Shown here: one piece after another, positions 13,456-24,570 of the stretch
Layout: each line of letters starts with the position of its first letter
Numbering within the stretch: position 1 is the first letter of the stretch
Assembly (NCBI GenBank): GCA_034670405.1
Contig: JAXDDX010000055.1
Location: 434,001 to 498,000, forward strand
Direction of reading: 5' to 3'
Source of the DNA: Hoplostethus atlanticus
Taxonomy: Eukaryota; Chordata; Actinopteri; Trachichthyiformes; Trachichthyidae
DNA: 64,000 nt
Program-made: the position numbers and the translations under genes
Notes under the pieces: model-generated
Told to the model about the DNA's origin: nothing
Databases searched by the model: none
What the model saw: only the letters and a program-made list of their open reading frames with translations

Positions 13456-14124
13456 TGAACTCTGGTTGAAGAACAAAACCCCACAGTTAAGTTTCTATAC
13501 ATTGCATCTCCCCGGCCCCATTGTTCACCGGAGTTACCGCTGTGAAATGTTGACACATAATGTCGGGACGTAATGGGACGTCAGTAAATGTTGACTTAGC
13601 GTTGGCCGAGCACTCGAGTGTTAAAACTGACTTGCTCGATAGTGCGGCGTTGTTTAGGGGAACACTCAGTGCTCATTCGGGGGTTAATGGTGGCATCCAT
13701 GCATAAAGGCACAAGTGGGCAGCCGCAAAAACGAGCAGGCTCTTTATTCTGTTTGCCAACTAGGATTTAGGTTTTCCTCTTCAGGCATTTAATGGAGATA
13801 ACAGCTTGTTATTCAGAGGGCTGCACTGGCATGGCCGCAGTCACACTGCTACATCGCTGCTGATCGGTGCTCATTTAAGCCCTTACATTGCTCTCTGTCT
13901 CTCGGCTGCAAACCTCCACTTCAACAAGCTGAGCTGTATTTCTTTGTTGACATGCCCTTAGCGATCTGCACTCTCGTTGCATGTTTTTCTTAGTCAAAGA
14001 TTTGACTCGCATCAGTGACTTTAATACATCGTGTTTACAAAATGTTTTCAGCTATATAAGGCCATTTTATTCTTACATTCTGCACCTCAGTTTTGTTCTG
14101 TTTTTGTTTTTTTTCCCCCCTCAG

Positions 14125-14346
14125 AGGTGCCCCCCAGTCCCGTGAAGAGCTCCCCAGAAACGACCCCCATGACCTCTCCGCGACAGCGCCGGGACTCGGA
14201 CCGCTACTGCCAGCTATGCAACGCCTGGTTCAACAACCCCGGCATGGCTCAGCAACACTACGATGGCAAAAAGCACAAGAAGAACGCTGCCAGGGCGGAC
14301 CTTATGGAGCAGCTGGGCAAGACCCTGGACATGGGAGAGATGAAAG
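14125..14346 (+). CDS. zmat4: zmat4 internal coding exon, zinc finger 3
   Basis: This 222-nt exon joins in phase 1: the G from the previous exon plus AG makes Glu. It reads [10 protein letters not shown]..., a Pro/Ser/Thr-rich linker, then QRRDSDRYC and a C-x2-C-x12-H-x5-H finger (CQLC...QHYDGKKH). A tail follows with KKNAAR and [11 protein letters not shown]. The finger and tail are nearly identical to human ZMAT4, while the linker has diverged, as expected for a disordered spacer. The acceptor has a T/C tract ending in CCCCCCTCAG, and the donor is AAAG/GTATGG at 14347. The exon leaves in phase 1. Confidence 0.97.
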
Positions 14347-14639
14347 GTATGGAGATCAAAAAAGCCAGCCGTCGTTTTTATTGGTTTGCATTAGCCTGGT
14401 TGCTGTCCAGCTCGTCCGCTAGCCTTGGTAGCTAGTTGGATAGCAATAGTTGTGTAATAATAGTAAGGATTCAACCTAAGCCCCATAGGTGATGATTCTG
14501 TTTGGAGCTCTCTGGGGCCTCCGTGGCTTCAGTGCCCACGACAGCTGTTTTAGTTGTGCCCCCATGCCGACGGCCCTGCCACGGACTCGTAAGTTATGTG
14601 GACTGACAGAGCTTCTCATCTACAGTGTGATGCACTTGG

Positions 14640-14880
14640 CTGGACAGCGGGGTGAACTAGTGGTTGGAGAAACCCTCTTTGAACTGCATGATCACCAAGG
14701 TTCAAGCCCCCCCCCCCCCCCCGTGTCAGCAAACATCCACCCTGCTGAAGTGTCCATGAACAAGACACTGACTCGCTACCAGCTCCAAGGGTGCTGCTCT
14801 GTAGCTGACCTTGACCTCTGACCTCCCGGGAGGAGAAGGGCAAATTTCCTTGTCGAGTGGATGTCGTCAGTATAATTAAA
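14640..14880 (+). mobile_element. tRNA-derived SINE (V-SINE-like body)
   Basis: The head has GAACTAGTGGTTGGAG and AAGGTTCAAGCCCC boxes, followed by a run of C at 14707-14722. The body contains CTGCTGAAGTGTCCATGAAC and AAGACACTGA, a common fish SINE segment, and ends near GCAAATTTCCTTGTCGAG. Orientation is plus, inside a zmat4 intron. Confidence 0.7.
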
Positions 14881-15269
14881 AGGGAATTATATTTTACTTT
14901 CCTCAAACTTCCCATTTTGTCTGTTGTTTTATGAATTTTGAGATATGAGTTCTCAAGATAAAGAAAAAAATACAACACTGACAGTCATGTTGCCATATAT
15001 GAAGCATCTAGAATGGATGAATTATGGTGGATTTATCCATAAAAATGTACTTTCATTTAATGATGTTATAGGACTATAATTTAAAAGTCAATTTGGTGCA
15101 ATTCCCCATTAGTTATAATAAATAGTTTTAAGGATAAGTTGAAGATGTTTCTCATTTATATATATATATATATATGGGGGACATTTGAGTGCAACTGTTA
15201 CAATTTCTATTCCACTATTTGTTTCCTGGTGCAAAGTGCTAATGCTTTATTATTATTGATTAAGTCTCC

Positions 15270-15640
15270 ATCTTTGGTGCTCAGCTCTCATCGCTGTGGT
15301 GTTCCTCACTGCTCTTCCCAGAGATCACCTGTCAATCAAACAGCGTGTCCAGTACTGTGACGTCTCTTTCCTTGGATTTTCTGTTGAAGAAGTTTGAGTT
15401 TCTGTAGGTGGCGCTCTTTTCTTTGTCTGTTCAGCCACGGTGGCTATCGCTGCTCACGCTAACTACCCAGTTCTTCTTCCAAACAAACTGCTGCTGCTGT
15501 AAACTAGTTTCCACGCAACTCCGGTGCTTAGAACAGCACATGTAAAAGCTTTCATGAGCTGGGTATAGGTCGAATCACTACTGAGTTTTTATCAGGCAGC
15601 AAAACAGCCAGTTGAACGTGGAGTTGTCAGCTTGACTCCT
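15270..15640 (+). mobile_element. Dispersed repeat family A, copy 2
   Basis: This is the most complete plus-strand copy. It contains TTTGGTGCTCAG, the shared AGAGATCACCTGTCAATCAA word at 15320, GTAGGTGGCGCTCTTTTCTTTG, GGTGGCTATCGCTGCTCA, and AACTACCCAGTTCTTCT. It also has the distal GCTTTCATGAGCTGG. No coding capacity is seen. Confidence 0.7.
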
Positions 15641-18600
15641 GGTGACAGCTTAGCGCCTGAGCGTCTCTCAGTCCACAAGCATGTCACAAGCTGTTAATTT
15701 TAGAGAGGAGGAGGAGAGAATGTTCTCGCTTATCATCTCCCAGTCACAATATGTCAATAACAATTACAGAATATTATTCCAGCCGGTGAAGGGCTGGCTG
15801 CCAGAGCGGCAGAAGGAGCCCAGAGGTGTTGTAAAGGGCATCGGTGCGTGACCAGACCCAATAGGGAGAGATAAATCCTCACGGCTGATTGGACACAGAC
15901 CCCTAATTCCAGGCCTGATTGGTTCTCTATGCCCATAGGTGTGCTGTGGCTGGCGGAAGGCAAATTGAGTGGTTTCAGTCAGCTCAGCTCTGTCATGCTG
16001 GCTATTGAGGTTTTTAGTACATGTCTGTTTTGAGTACGATTTTGTCGGCTTCGGTGTGTGGTCGTGCACACATGCATGCCCGTACACACACACTTGACGC
16101 TGCATGGTTGCTTAGAGTTAGATAATAATAATAATAATAATAATAATATGATATATATAATCTAATAATAATCTAATAATCACTTTTTTTTTATAGATAT
16201 GAGATATGCAACAGATGCGCCTCCTCTTTTAGCCCTTTCTGGCTGGGTGCTCTGCTACAGTTCAAAATGTCATGAAAATGGGAAAAAAGCAGCGCTCCAA
16301 AAATGTTAAAAACAGCCATTTTTATTGTGGCTTCATTGTTTTGTTTTTTTTCATTGCCCTTTTCCGTGGATTTATGACATTTCCTTATACTGTATGATCT
16401 GTTTCCCTTTAAAGATGTTGCCTCTGTACGGAAGGCTGCCTCTCCACTTGGGAATAGATGATCCATAACTCAAAGCCATCTCCATCTCCATCTCCAGCTT
16501 CGTCTCCACAGCACAATGCCTGTTTTGCACTTTGTGTTAGCAGAGACTGATTTGCCAACATCAACCCGATCATTATGGGGAGGCCTGGGAATGTCAGCGC
16601 GCTAGCTGCACTATTCAGCACTTGGCCTAATGAGCTTTCCTCTCTGGCGATTATCAATTAGTAATGAAGTGGCAAATCATCCTAACAGGCAACACTAGCA
16701 TCCTGAGCCTGTGGATAAGAGAATGGGACCACAGCAGGCGCAGCAGGCAGCCATGCAGGCAGAGACTGCTGAATTCATACAGAGAGCTGCAGAGTTGCCG
16801 CTGGCAGGCCCATCTTTCACAGCAAAGAGCTGCCACTTGGAGCCCTGACGTCGCTTCCTCTTTTCATCTCTCTCCCTAGCTTGTCTCTCATTTTTCTACT
16901 CTCCTCTCCTTCTCTTCCCCATCCACCTACTACCGTTCCCTTTCTCTGACCTCTAGTGTCGTCTTTGCAACACTTCTCAACTCGTCCCGACGTGCTGAGA
17001 AAAATGTGCGGGTCTGACTCTGAAGATTGCCACGTCATGAAATATTCAGTAGCTCCTATGGAGGAGGGCGTGCGGTCAGCCACACATTGTTGTGTACACA
17101 TTGCAGCTCAGCTAAAAGTTGTGTTCTCTGGCAACCAAATTAGAGCGATAGAGAGAGAGAAGGAAAGCATTCTGCCATATCCACAGTGGGAAGGCAATCC
17201 ATTAGCGCTCCACTGGTCCTGTGTGTGAGTTGTCGAGTGGAAGGCCCTTCAGGGGTCAAATGTACCTACACCCACCCCACACTCAGCTCTATTTTGTTTA
17301 TTATTCTATTTTTACTTGGTCATCCTGTGCTGTTCACATGTGCTCTATTTCACTCTAGTTGTTCAGACACCCTAAACCATTTTAAATTCACTTTACTGTC
17401 CCCTGGGATTGGGGATGAGCACATGATTTTAGATTTCCCTGCAGAGGCCAGGTCTTCCTGGAAGAGGAACACTTTTGCCATTTTAAAAGGAGGTCTTTAA
17501 ATGTTTCATAGCGGTCTGTATATACAGGAGGAGTAAGTACACTTACGTAAGGCGTATAGTATGACAAGTATGTAAGGGTTTGCATTAGTTTACTTGCAGC
17601 ATACTGTCAAATAAACTTCTAAACTACAAAAGGTAACCTTTGACCTGTGGCTTGATGTGATGTTTAACTTTGTGCAGAAAAATTTACATTTTTAGTGCAA
17701 ATACCTCCAGAGTTTGCAAACGGCCACCCATCAAAACCCACAGTCAGCAGCAACGTCTTACATCTACACTGCAGGGTCTGATTTCCCCCTGCACAACTGA
17801 TGCACTTTTACTGGTCAAAGATAATAGTAGATACTGTGGAGATGAGAGGTTTTTCATGAGAGGTTTAACATCTAGGGCGGTAATGTTTGCAGCAGTGGGA
17901 TGGAACATGAATCGGCTGCAGATAGGCCGTTTACACACTAATGTGGACAAACTATGTAAGCACATTTCTCTAGAAATTGCTGCAGAGAGATGGCGGTGTT
18001 CTTTTCTAAAAGTAACTTTCAAATCTCTTCAGAGATGAAGATGAATGGCTGCAGTTATATTTCAGAACGCAGTTGAATTCCGCTTGTTCCCAAGTTTCCC
18101 CCTTTTTGCTCATTTTTGTTTAGCTTGTATTTCCTGTAGCAGTGCGTAGAATCATTCTGCTAAAGGCCCTTTGGTCAGCTACAGAGGAGTGAAGAGTCTC
18201 ACGATGACTGACCTGAATTTGCCTCTTGATGTACCATGGTGTTAAATAGAGAAAGGAAACATCCAGGGAGGCTGAAGTCTAAAGCCAGCTATATATTCTC
18301 CTGTGAACAGAAACTGTCTGACACAGAGCTGCAGCAGCGGTGAGCTCTCTTTTCCCTCATTATACCGGTCAGTCAGTTTCTTCTGATTCCACATGCAGCT
18401 GCCAAAAGAGGATCTAATGCTATATGATTGCGTTAGTGATGACGGCTCCCTCCAAAGTTTTCAATTCAGTCCGTGGGCCAAGCCTGTCGATCAGGCCAAC
18501 TGACAAATTGTGTTTTTCCAGCCTCGCGGCCGTTAATCAGAAAAGCCTTCCTGGCAGATGGGATTTGGCACGTTGTCTCCTCTCTCTGTCTCGTTTTTTT

Positions 18601-20839
18601 TTCCCTCTCTTTCCTCTTTCCTGCTCCTACCTTCTATATGGGGGCCCCGCAGTCGCAAATTCACAAGCCATTTCTCTTGCCTGCGTGTCATCTCTGGCAC
18701 TCCCCCTGACCCCAAAATAGACCTATTACTGTCGTAATACCAGGGCTCAGAGACTGGTAAATTACAACGAGCTGATCAGGCTCCTCTTCAAGAGAACACA
18801 GAGGGGGGAGGCTCTTCCCCCTGTACAGTGTGTCATCTGGTAAGTGGTTCAGTTTAATCACTATAGATTGGACCAATGGAAGACTAGCCAGGCTGTTGCC
18901 AATTCTAAAGATATCTCCGCTCACTGCACATTTCGCAACTTAACGAGAGCCCAATTTTATCTGAGATCCGGTGAGCCCGCCTGCTTTATTTCTTCAAGGG
19001 GTACGAAAATAAATACTTTTGAGCGATGGTTTCATTCTCAATTTTAATATATCCCAGCTGACTCACGGGTTGTGAGCTGTCGACCAATGTGTCCCGTATG
19101 GATTCGGAGCTAGCATATGCTCCGTCAACCTGGGTGCCCCATTGCAACCAGAGAGGGGGATGAGCCAAAAAGTCGCACCATCTGAGAGGGGCAGATGGCT
19201 CCGTGGTTAATTTAGCGTGAACCCGGGACCCGCAACCACCTTTCCCTGCTCATAAATAGTCCACACAGAGGATTACACTGCTGATCGATCATACTGCCAC
19301 CAGCTCTTTGCCGTTCCCTCCAAAAGGCCGGAGCAATAGGTCTCAATTAGCCGAGAGAGACAACCAGAGATTTACTACAGACAGCCAGTGAACTGACTCA
19401 ACTCAGCTCCCAATAAGGGGCCCCCGATCTGCAGCTTATTGGAGAGAGAACGAACAGGCGATTGTGGCAGATGCAATCTAGGTAGCAGATGCCATGTTCT
19501 ATTCGTTTACTATGGGATTGCGGTGTATAAACTTCCCAACAGTAGAGTTTCGAGCAATGGAGCGTATAGCGTTCAAGACTAACAGGGACTTTTCAGTTTG
19601 CTCATGGGCAACTTCTCTGCTGAAGAAGTGTAATATCAAATGAAGACGTGGGATTGTCAGGCAGCATTTTCCTCCACATGCATCAGCTCCGCAACCTGTT
19701 ACTCTGGCTCCAGGTGAAATTCCAACTTAACCCAAATAAATGAGAATGCAAAGCGCATTTTTTTCTCCACGCGCATCCACCCGCCGCTTTGTTCTTGGGT
19801 AAGGGACAATTTCAAGTTAACCAAAACAAATGACTCTCCCGTGACTCACCAGTGAGGCCTCAGAAAGCAGGAAGTAGCGGTGATCGAGGGGGGGGAGCCC
19901 TACGGAGGCCTGAAGGCTCCTGGAGCGTCATCGCTCATGCGAGGCAGTGTCACAGGGGGGGGTGGGGGTAAGTGCTGCAGGTGGCTGGCAGTGATGGATG
20001 CTGGGGCCGCTGCACAATCGTTCACCTTTTCAAAAATTGTTTGAGAAGCAAGCTGTCAAAAGGCCATTGCAGAGCAAAAACCCTCGCTGCTTGCTGCGGC
20101 ATTTTCATGTCAGCTTGTGAGTGTATCGGGGGGGACGCTCGCGTAAAAATTGAAACCTCAGTCCTGGTGGCGGCTGTCTGACAGAGCAGTTACGGCACAG
20201 TTGATCAACAGATGGAGTGAAGGGGAGAGATTTGCTCCCCCCCTCTCTCAGGGACATATTACCCTTCATCAAAATGTGCGAGGGAAAACGGCTGACATCA
20301 ACATCTGAAAAGTAAGCTGTTAGCAAATAACGGGTTTTCAGCATCACAAAGATGTAAAAGTCTTAAGTGTTCATTAAGTTACAGCGGTTGATAGTTTGGC
20401 GCAGCGACATAGAGAAAACAATCATTCATGGAGGGAATTTTTATTGAAGATGGAGGGAGGATAGGGGAATTTGATTTAATGAGCACAGGGTGACATTTTT
20501 TCTCGGCCTTTTGCTCCGAGGCATGTTTACGAGGGAGTTAATTCAGTTGTGAGAGCAAGGCAATCAAGATGGCCATTTTTCATGCCACAGTATCATTAGC
20601 AATACAGGACAGAGATTACACAGGGTACTCTGTGATAATGGTGGCAGAGGCAGTGCCCTTTTGTTCCAGACACCGAGGACCTTGTTGAAACGACTATGAC
20701 TATGACTAGTTTCTTCTTCTTCGTCAGGCCAGGAATCAAAGCAATCCATTTTTGGAATGATTTTGTTAGACTGGCTCTTCCACAGATTCAATTTGCCATT
20801 ATGAGTATTTCAAGGTAATAATCTGCGACATAGGTCGTT

Positions 20840-21175
20840 TCCAGGGGAATAATCTTCAAGGGAGATGATGGATTTTTATGCTTCCAGCAGCAGCAACAGC
20901 AATTTCTTTGGACTAAATAGAAGAACTGGGTAGTTATCTTGAGCAGCGATAGCCACCAGTGGCTGAACAGACAAAGAAAAGAGCGCCACCTACACAAACT
21001 CAAACTCCATCAACTAAAAGTCTAAGATGTCACAGTACTGGACACACTGTTTGATTGACAGGTGATCTCTGGGGAAGTGTAGTGAAGAAACACAACAACA
21101 AGCAACGAGGCTGAGAGACAAAGATGTTGCCACAGTAACCAAAAAATATATATATCTTGAAAATTACCACTTTAA
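20840..21175 (-). mobile_element. Dispersed repeat family A, copy 3 (reverse)
   Basis: This is the reverse complement of the copy at 15270-15640, including AGAAGAACTGGGTAGTT, AGCGATAGCCACCAGTGGCT and the shared 23-base word at 21048-21070. The outer end carries ACCACTTTAATAT, which pairs with the opposite-end CACTTTAA of the other copies. This suggests short terminal inverted repeats of the type TTAAAGTG. Confidence 0.68.
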
Positions 21176-21781
21176 TATAACATATGTCCATTTAAATCAA
21201 CGCTCAACAAATTCCATTTCAGTTTCACATCAACGTTATGAGATACTACATATCTTATTTGACCACAGCTAGGGACTGATCAAGGTGGGTCACCTGAAAC
21301 ACCCAGTGACCTCAGGCTGTGCATCAGCAGGTGTGCATAAACCCCTCTTTTGCACTTAGCACCGCTCGTTGGTGCAAAGCAAGCCTTTCATAGTGAAATT
21401 GATTCAGCTCAAATGCCACCCTCACTTCCACCAGCGTGACTGAAGCACAGGTGTGTGTCACCCACTCGCTGGAAGACTCAGTCTTATTTCCCTGGGATTG
21501 GAAACGCATGACATTCTGCTGTCTGCATGGCTGTAATTGATTCTCTCTACTCCTCCACCAGGAGCCCCTATCAGCTTTATCAATCTCTAGCTATCGTAGC
21601 TTCGGAAACACACGAGGATACCGACCCAAGCCTCTAAAATGCATCCTCATCAGGGAAATGGATTTTGTATGATGAAAGTTGGTTGATCAGGTTCAGTGAA
21701 TTTTCTATTGATTGAGTGTTGCATCTGCAAGAAAATCATGCATCATGATCCCTACTATTTCTGCTTGTGTTTCGATTGCAG

Positions 21782-21878
21782 GTCTGAAACGAAGCTATAC
21801 CTGTGAAGTCTGCAGCGTCACACTGAATTCGGTGGCACAGTACCATGCACACCTGCAGGGTTCAAAACACCAAAACAA
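21782..21878 (+). CDS. zmat4: zmat4 coding exon, zinc finger 4
   Basis: This 97-nt exon enters in phase 1 (G plus GT makes Gly) and leaves in phase 2 with AA. It encodes [11 protein letters not shown], then the fourth C-x2-C-x12-H-x5-H finger (CEVC...AHLQGSKH) and HQN. Human ZMAT4 has the same arrangement with QYHAHLKGSKHQ. The donor is AA/GTGAGT at 21879-21884, a near-consensus site. The donor overlaps an in-frame TGA at 21880-21882, so an unspliced transcript would end one residue later as HQNK. Confidence 0.96.
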
Positions 21879-24289
21879 GTGAGTCGATCTTGCCACCGCA
21901 CACCCTAGCAACACTAAAGCTAATTTGGTCTTGGTCGGTGCTAAATGTGTTGAGATGTGCTGTTCTCTTCCCTTTCATCTGTGTCCTTGAAATCCCCCCC
22001 CCACCCCCACCCCCACCCCGCTCCTAAAGCAAGCGTTTTGACCTTCAGCACGTGTTAGTATTTTAGAGAGGAGCTGCTTCTCTGCGGCAGGAACATCAGA
22101 CGTGCTCTGCTTGCTGTGGGCATCTTTGGATCTTTTTCCCCCACTTAAGTTCAGTCTTATTGAAAGCAATTCGTTTCAATTTGTCTAATTGAGCCATTCC
22201 CACTCTCCCACATTTCCCTCTTGAGCTCAGAATTAACAAGCTCTTACAGTACCGGCATAACAAACACCCAAGAGTTCACTCAGCAACTTGTCTAGACGTA
22301 ACAGGCAACAAGCTCTAATACAAAAGTAAGTTTAAAAAAAAGACAGCGTACCCAGCGAGTCCCAACAGGTATCTTTTGAACATTAGACAAAGCGGTCAGG
22401 TTTTCTTAAACAAATGGGAACGGTACCAGTGTGAACACTATGTTGAGTGCTCAAACTGCAGTTCCATATCTATTTTTTCATTCTTTGGAGCAATAGCGTA
22501 CTTTTCTTAGCATCGATCTTTAGAACTGTTGCGGTAAGAGCAAGGGGACAACGGACGGCGTGTGGGGTTGTCGTGACGGCCCTGGTGTGAACTGATGGGG
22601 TTTACATGGTGGCACGTCCTGGAACTAATTTCCCCTGTTGGGCAGTTTCTGGCAGCACACATCCGCGGGGATGCCTAGCATCAGGAGACGTGACATGCCG
22701 TTTAAAGCCCCACGCTTTAGTCACGGTTGCCTGCACTGCCTAGTCGGAGCCAGTGGTTTTCCATGCAGATCCCCCCCCCCCCTCTCTCCTCCTCCTCCTC
22801 CTCCTCCTCCCCTCCCCGGCAGCAGGCCAGAGCTCTCACAGGCATGGCTGATTCAGACCACACGCGAACCCCCCCACCCCCCCAAACCAGCCTGATTTCA
22901 TCCACATTGCCTACGCTCAGTGCCTTTGGTCTATTTAGGTCATTGCTTAATGCCAGTTTACTTGGACAGAATAAAGGCCTTACAAAGGGGCTAGGGAGAG
23001 TCTCTGGTGTCCCTCATCACTGCAGTAGTAAAAAATGGATTACACAAAGGCACTTACAGTGTATCCGGGCACAAATTCATTTTGTGTGGTAGTTTTAGAT
23101 GAACATCTGTGTAAAACCTGGGAATTCAATGGAATTCTTTTTGGCCTCTTAAATGTACCACCACCTTTAAAACATGCCTTTTCTGTCTATAAAAGCAAAT
23201 CTTATCGGAGTCACACAGATGCCGACTGACTTTGACTGTTGCTGATGTGTGTTTCCATCGGCATGATGTGTGTTTTCCATTTGCATGGCTCGCCAATTCA
23301 GCTTAAGGGATGGGACGGGTGAACGCAGGTCAGATTGTGTCATGTCTACAAGGTGACGTGCAGCGCAGAGCGAAGCGGGTCACTTCGATTATGCCCCGAA
23401 TGAGGAAGTGACACCCACGAGCCATATGTGGCCCTTCGTGGCTGCGAAGCTGAACTGAGGCCAGGAAAGCAATGAGCAAATTCAATTTTGACTCGGCGGG
23501 GGAACAAATTACCCGTTCACGACAAGGGTACTAATGAGAAGTGTGATCAATACTCCTCTAACAAGCCAGCTACACAAGTACAACAACTCTGATGCTTAAA
23601 CCATTTGCCTTGCTGCTGGCATCCAACGCAAGACAGTACCATAATGGATGTTGTCTTTTGATTTACCAACTCAATTTGGCTCTATGGCACATTTCTCTCC
23701 TCTCTCTTTTTTTTTTCTAATTGTGTGCTGCCCCTGAACTCGGCGCCTCCGTTTCGGTAAAAAAGTAGCTTCACTATCTTTTTGACTGTGTCTGTGACTG
23801 TGGGGCGCCTGTCTGCTGTGATGAAAATAGCTTGGTGTGGTCCCCATCAAGGGAGGAGAGGAAGCTCAGTGCTGAGTGCAGCACAGATGCCAAGAGATGC
23901 TGGGCTGGTTGCGACTGGTTAGTGTTAACTAAGGGGAAATGTAGAGGGAACCCGTCCGCCCTCTGGATCAGGGAAGCTGCTGTCTCTCTAGTGTTGCCTC
24001 ACTTTCTCTTACCCGTCGACGGAGACGGACCACCAACGCTTACCGATCGATTCAGGGATCTGTGCCGTCGTTTCAAGCTGTGTTGAACTCAAAATATTGC
24101 TCTTCACTCATTTTACCAACAAGCACGTGAAGCTAGTCGACGTATACAGCCGTGGGTGTCAGTTAGGTATTGCAAGGTGCGGCCAAGGAACCTACACAGA
24201 AGGAAAAGTCAGATATGTAAGAGATAAACTGTAAAGCCTGCAGCACTATTTATATTTTAGTGGATGGGAAGTCCATACCTGAGCTTCAA

Positions 24290-24570
24290 ATGCGTTGCGT
24301 CGGGTGTGTACTTCCCATATCTTTGCCTAAAGAGTCTAATCTTGCCGATTTAATCATTATAATGCCGGAAATGCATGTGGAAGCCATATCTAAAATAAAC
24401 GAGGGGGCGTTCAGGACCAACGTTCCCTCCAAGCTGATAGTTTGGTGACCTAGGTCCTAATGATTTATCACATTGACCAAATATCTTGTCAGCCATCAGT
24501 CATTTCTCCACTCTGTCCCCAGAAGTGGATAAAAGCGGTTTCAAAGTTTTGGCGGCAGATGACGTTACAT
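24290..24570 (+). repeat. Diverged dispersed repeat family B, copy 2
   Basis: The words ATCATTATAATGCCGGAAATG, GGAAGCCATATCTAAAATAAA and AAAGTTTTGGCGGCAGATGAC follow in the same order as at 6755-6930. About 100 extra bases separate the last two. Confidence 0.5.

Larger units (their letters stand above)
2963..14124 (+). other. zmat4: zmat4 intron (about 11.2 kb)
   Basis: The intron runs from GTATTG to a CCCCCCTCAG acceptor. No exon-like conserved coding sequence is visible on either strand. It contains an (AC)n tract near 7190-7220, a C-rich tract at 9303-9335, and a dispersed fish repeat near 9865-9915 containing TTTAACCAGGCAGGTCATTGA. It also holds the MITEs and SINE listed separately. The rest looks unique. 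Open frames in it are short and show no family signature. Confidence 0.85.
14347..21781 (+). other. zmat4: zmat4 intron (about 7.4 kb)
   Basis: This intron runs from GTATGG to a TTCGATTGCAG acceptor. It contains a SINE at about 14640-14880, a short (TA)n near 15157-15174, an (ATA)n tract at 16122-16149, and two copies of a dispersed MITE-like family near 15270 (plus) and 20840 (minus). The remainder shows no coding signature. G-rich runs occur near 19889-19896 and 19955-19967. Confidence 0.85.
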
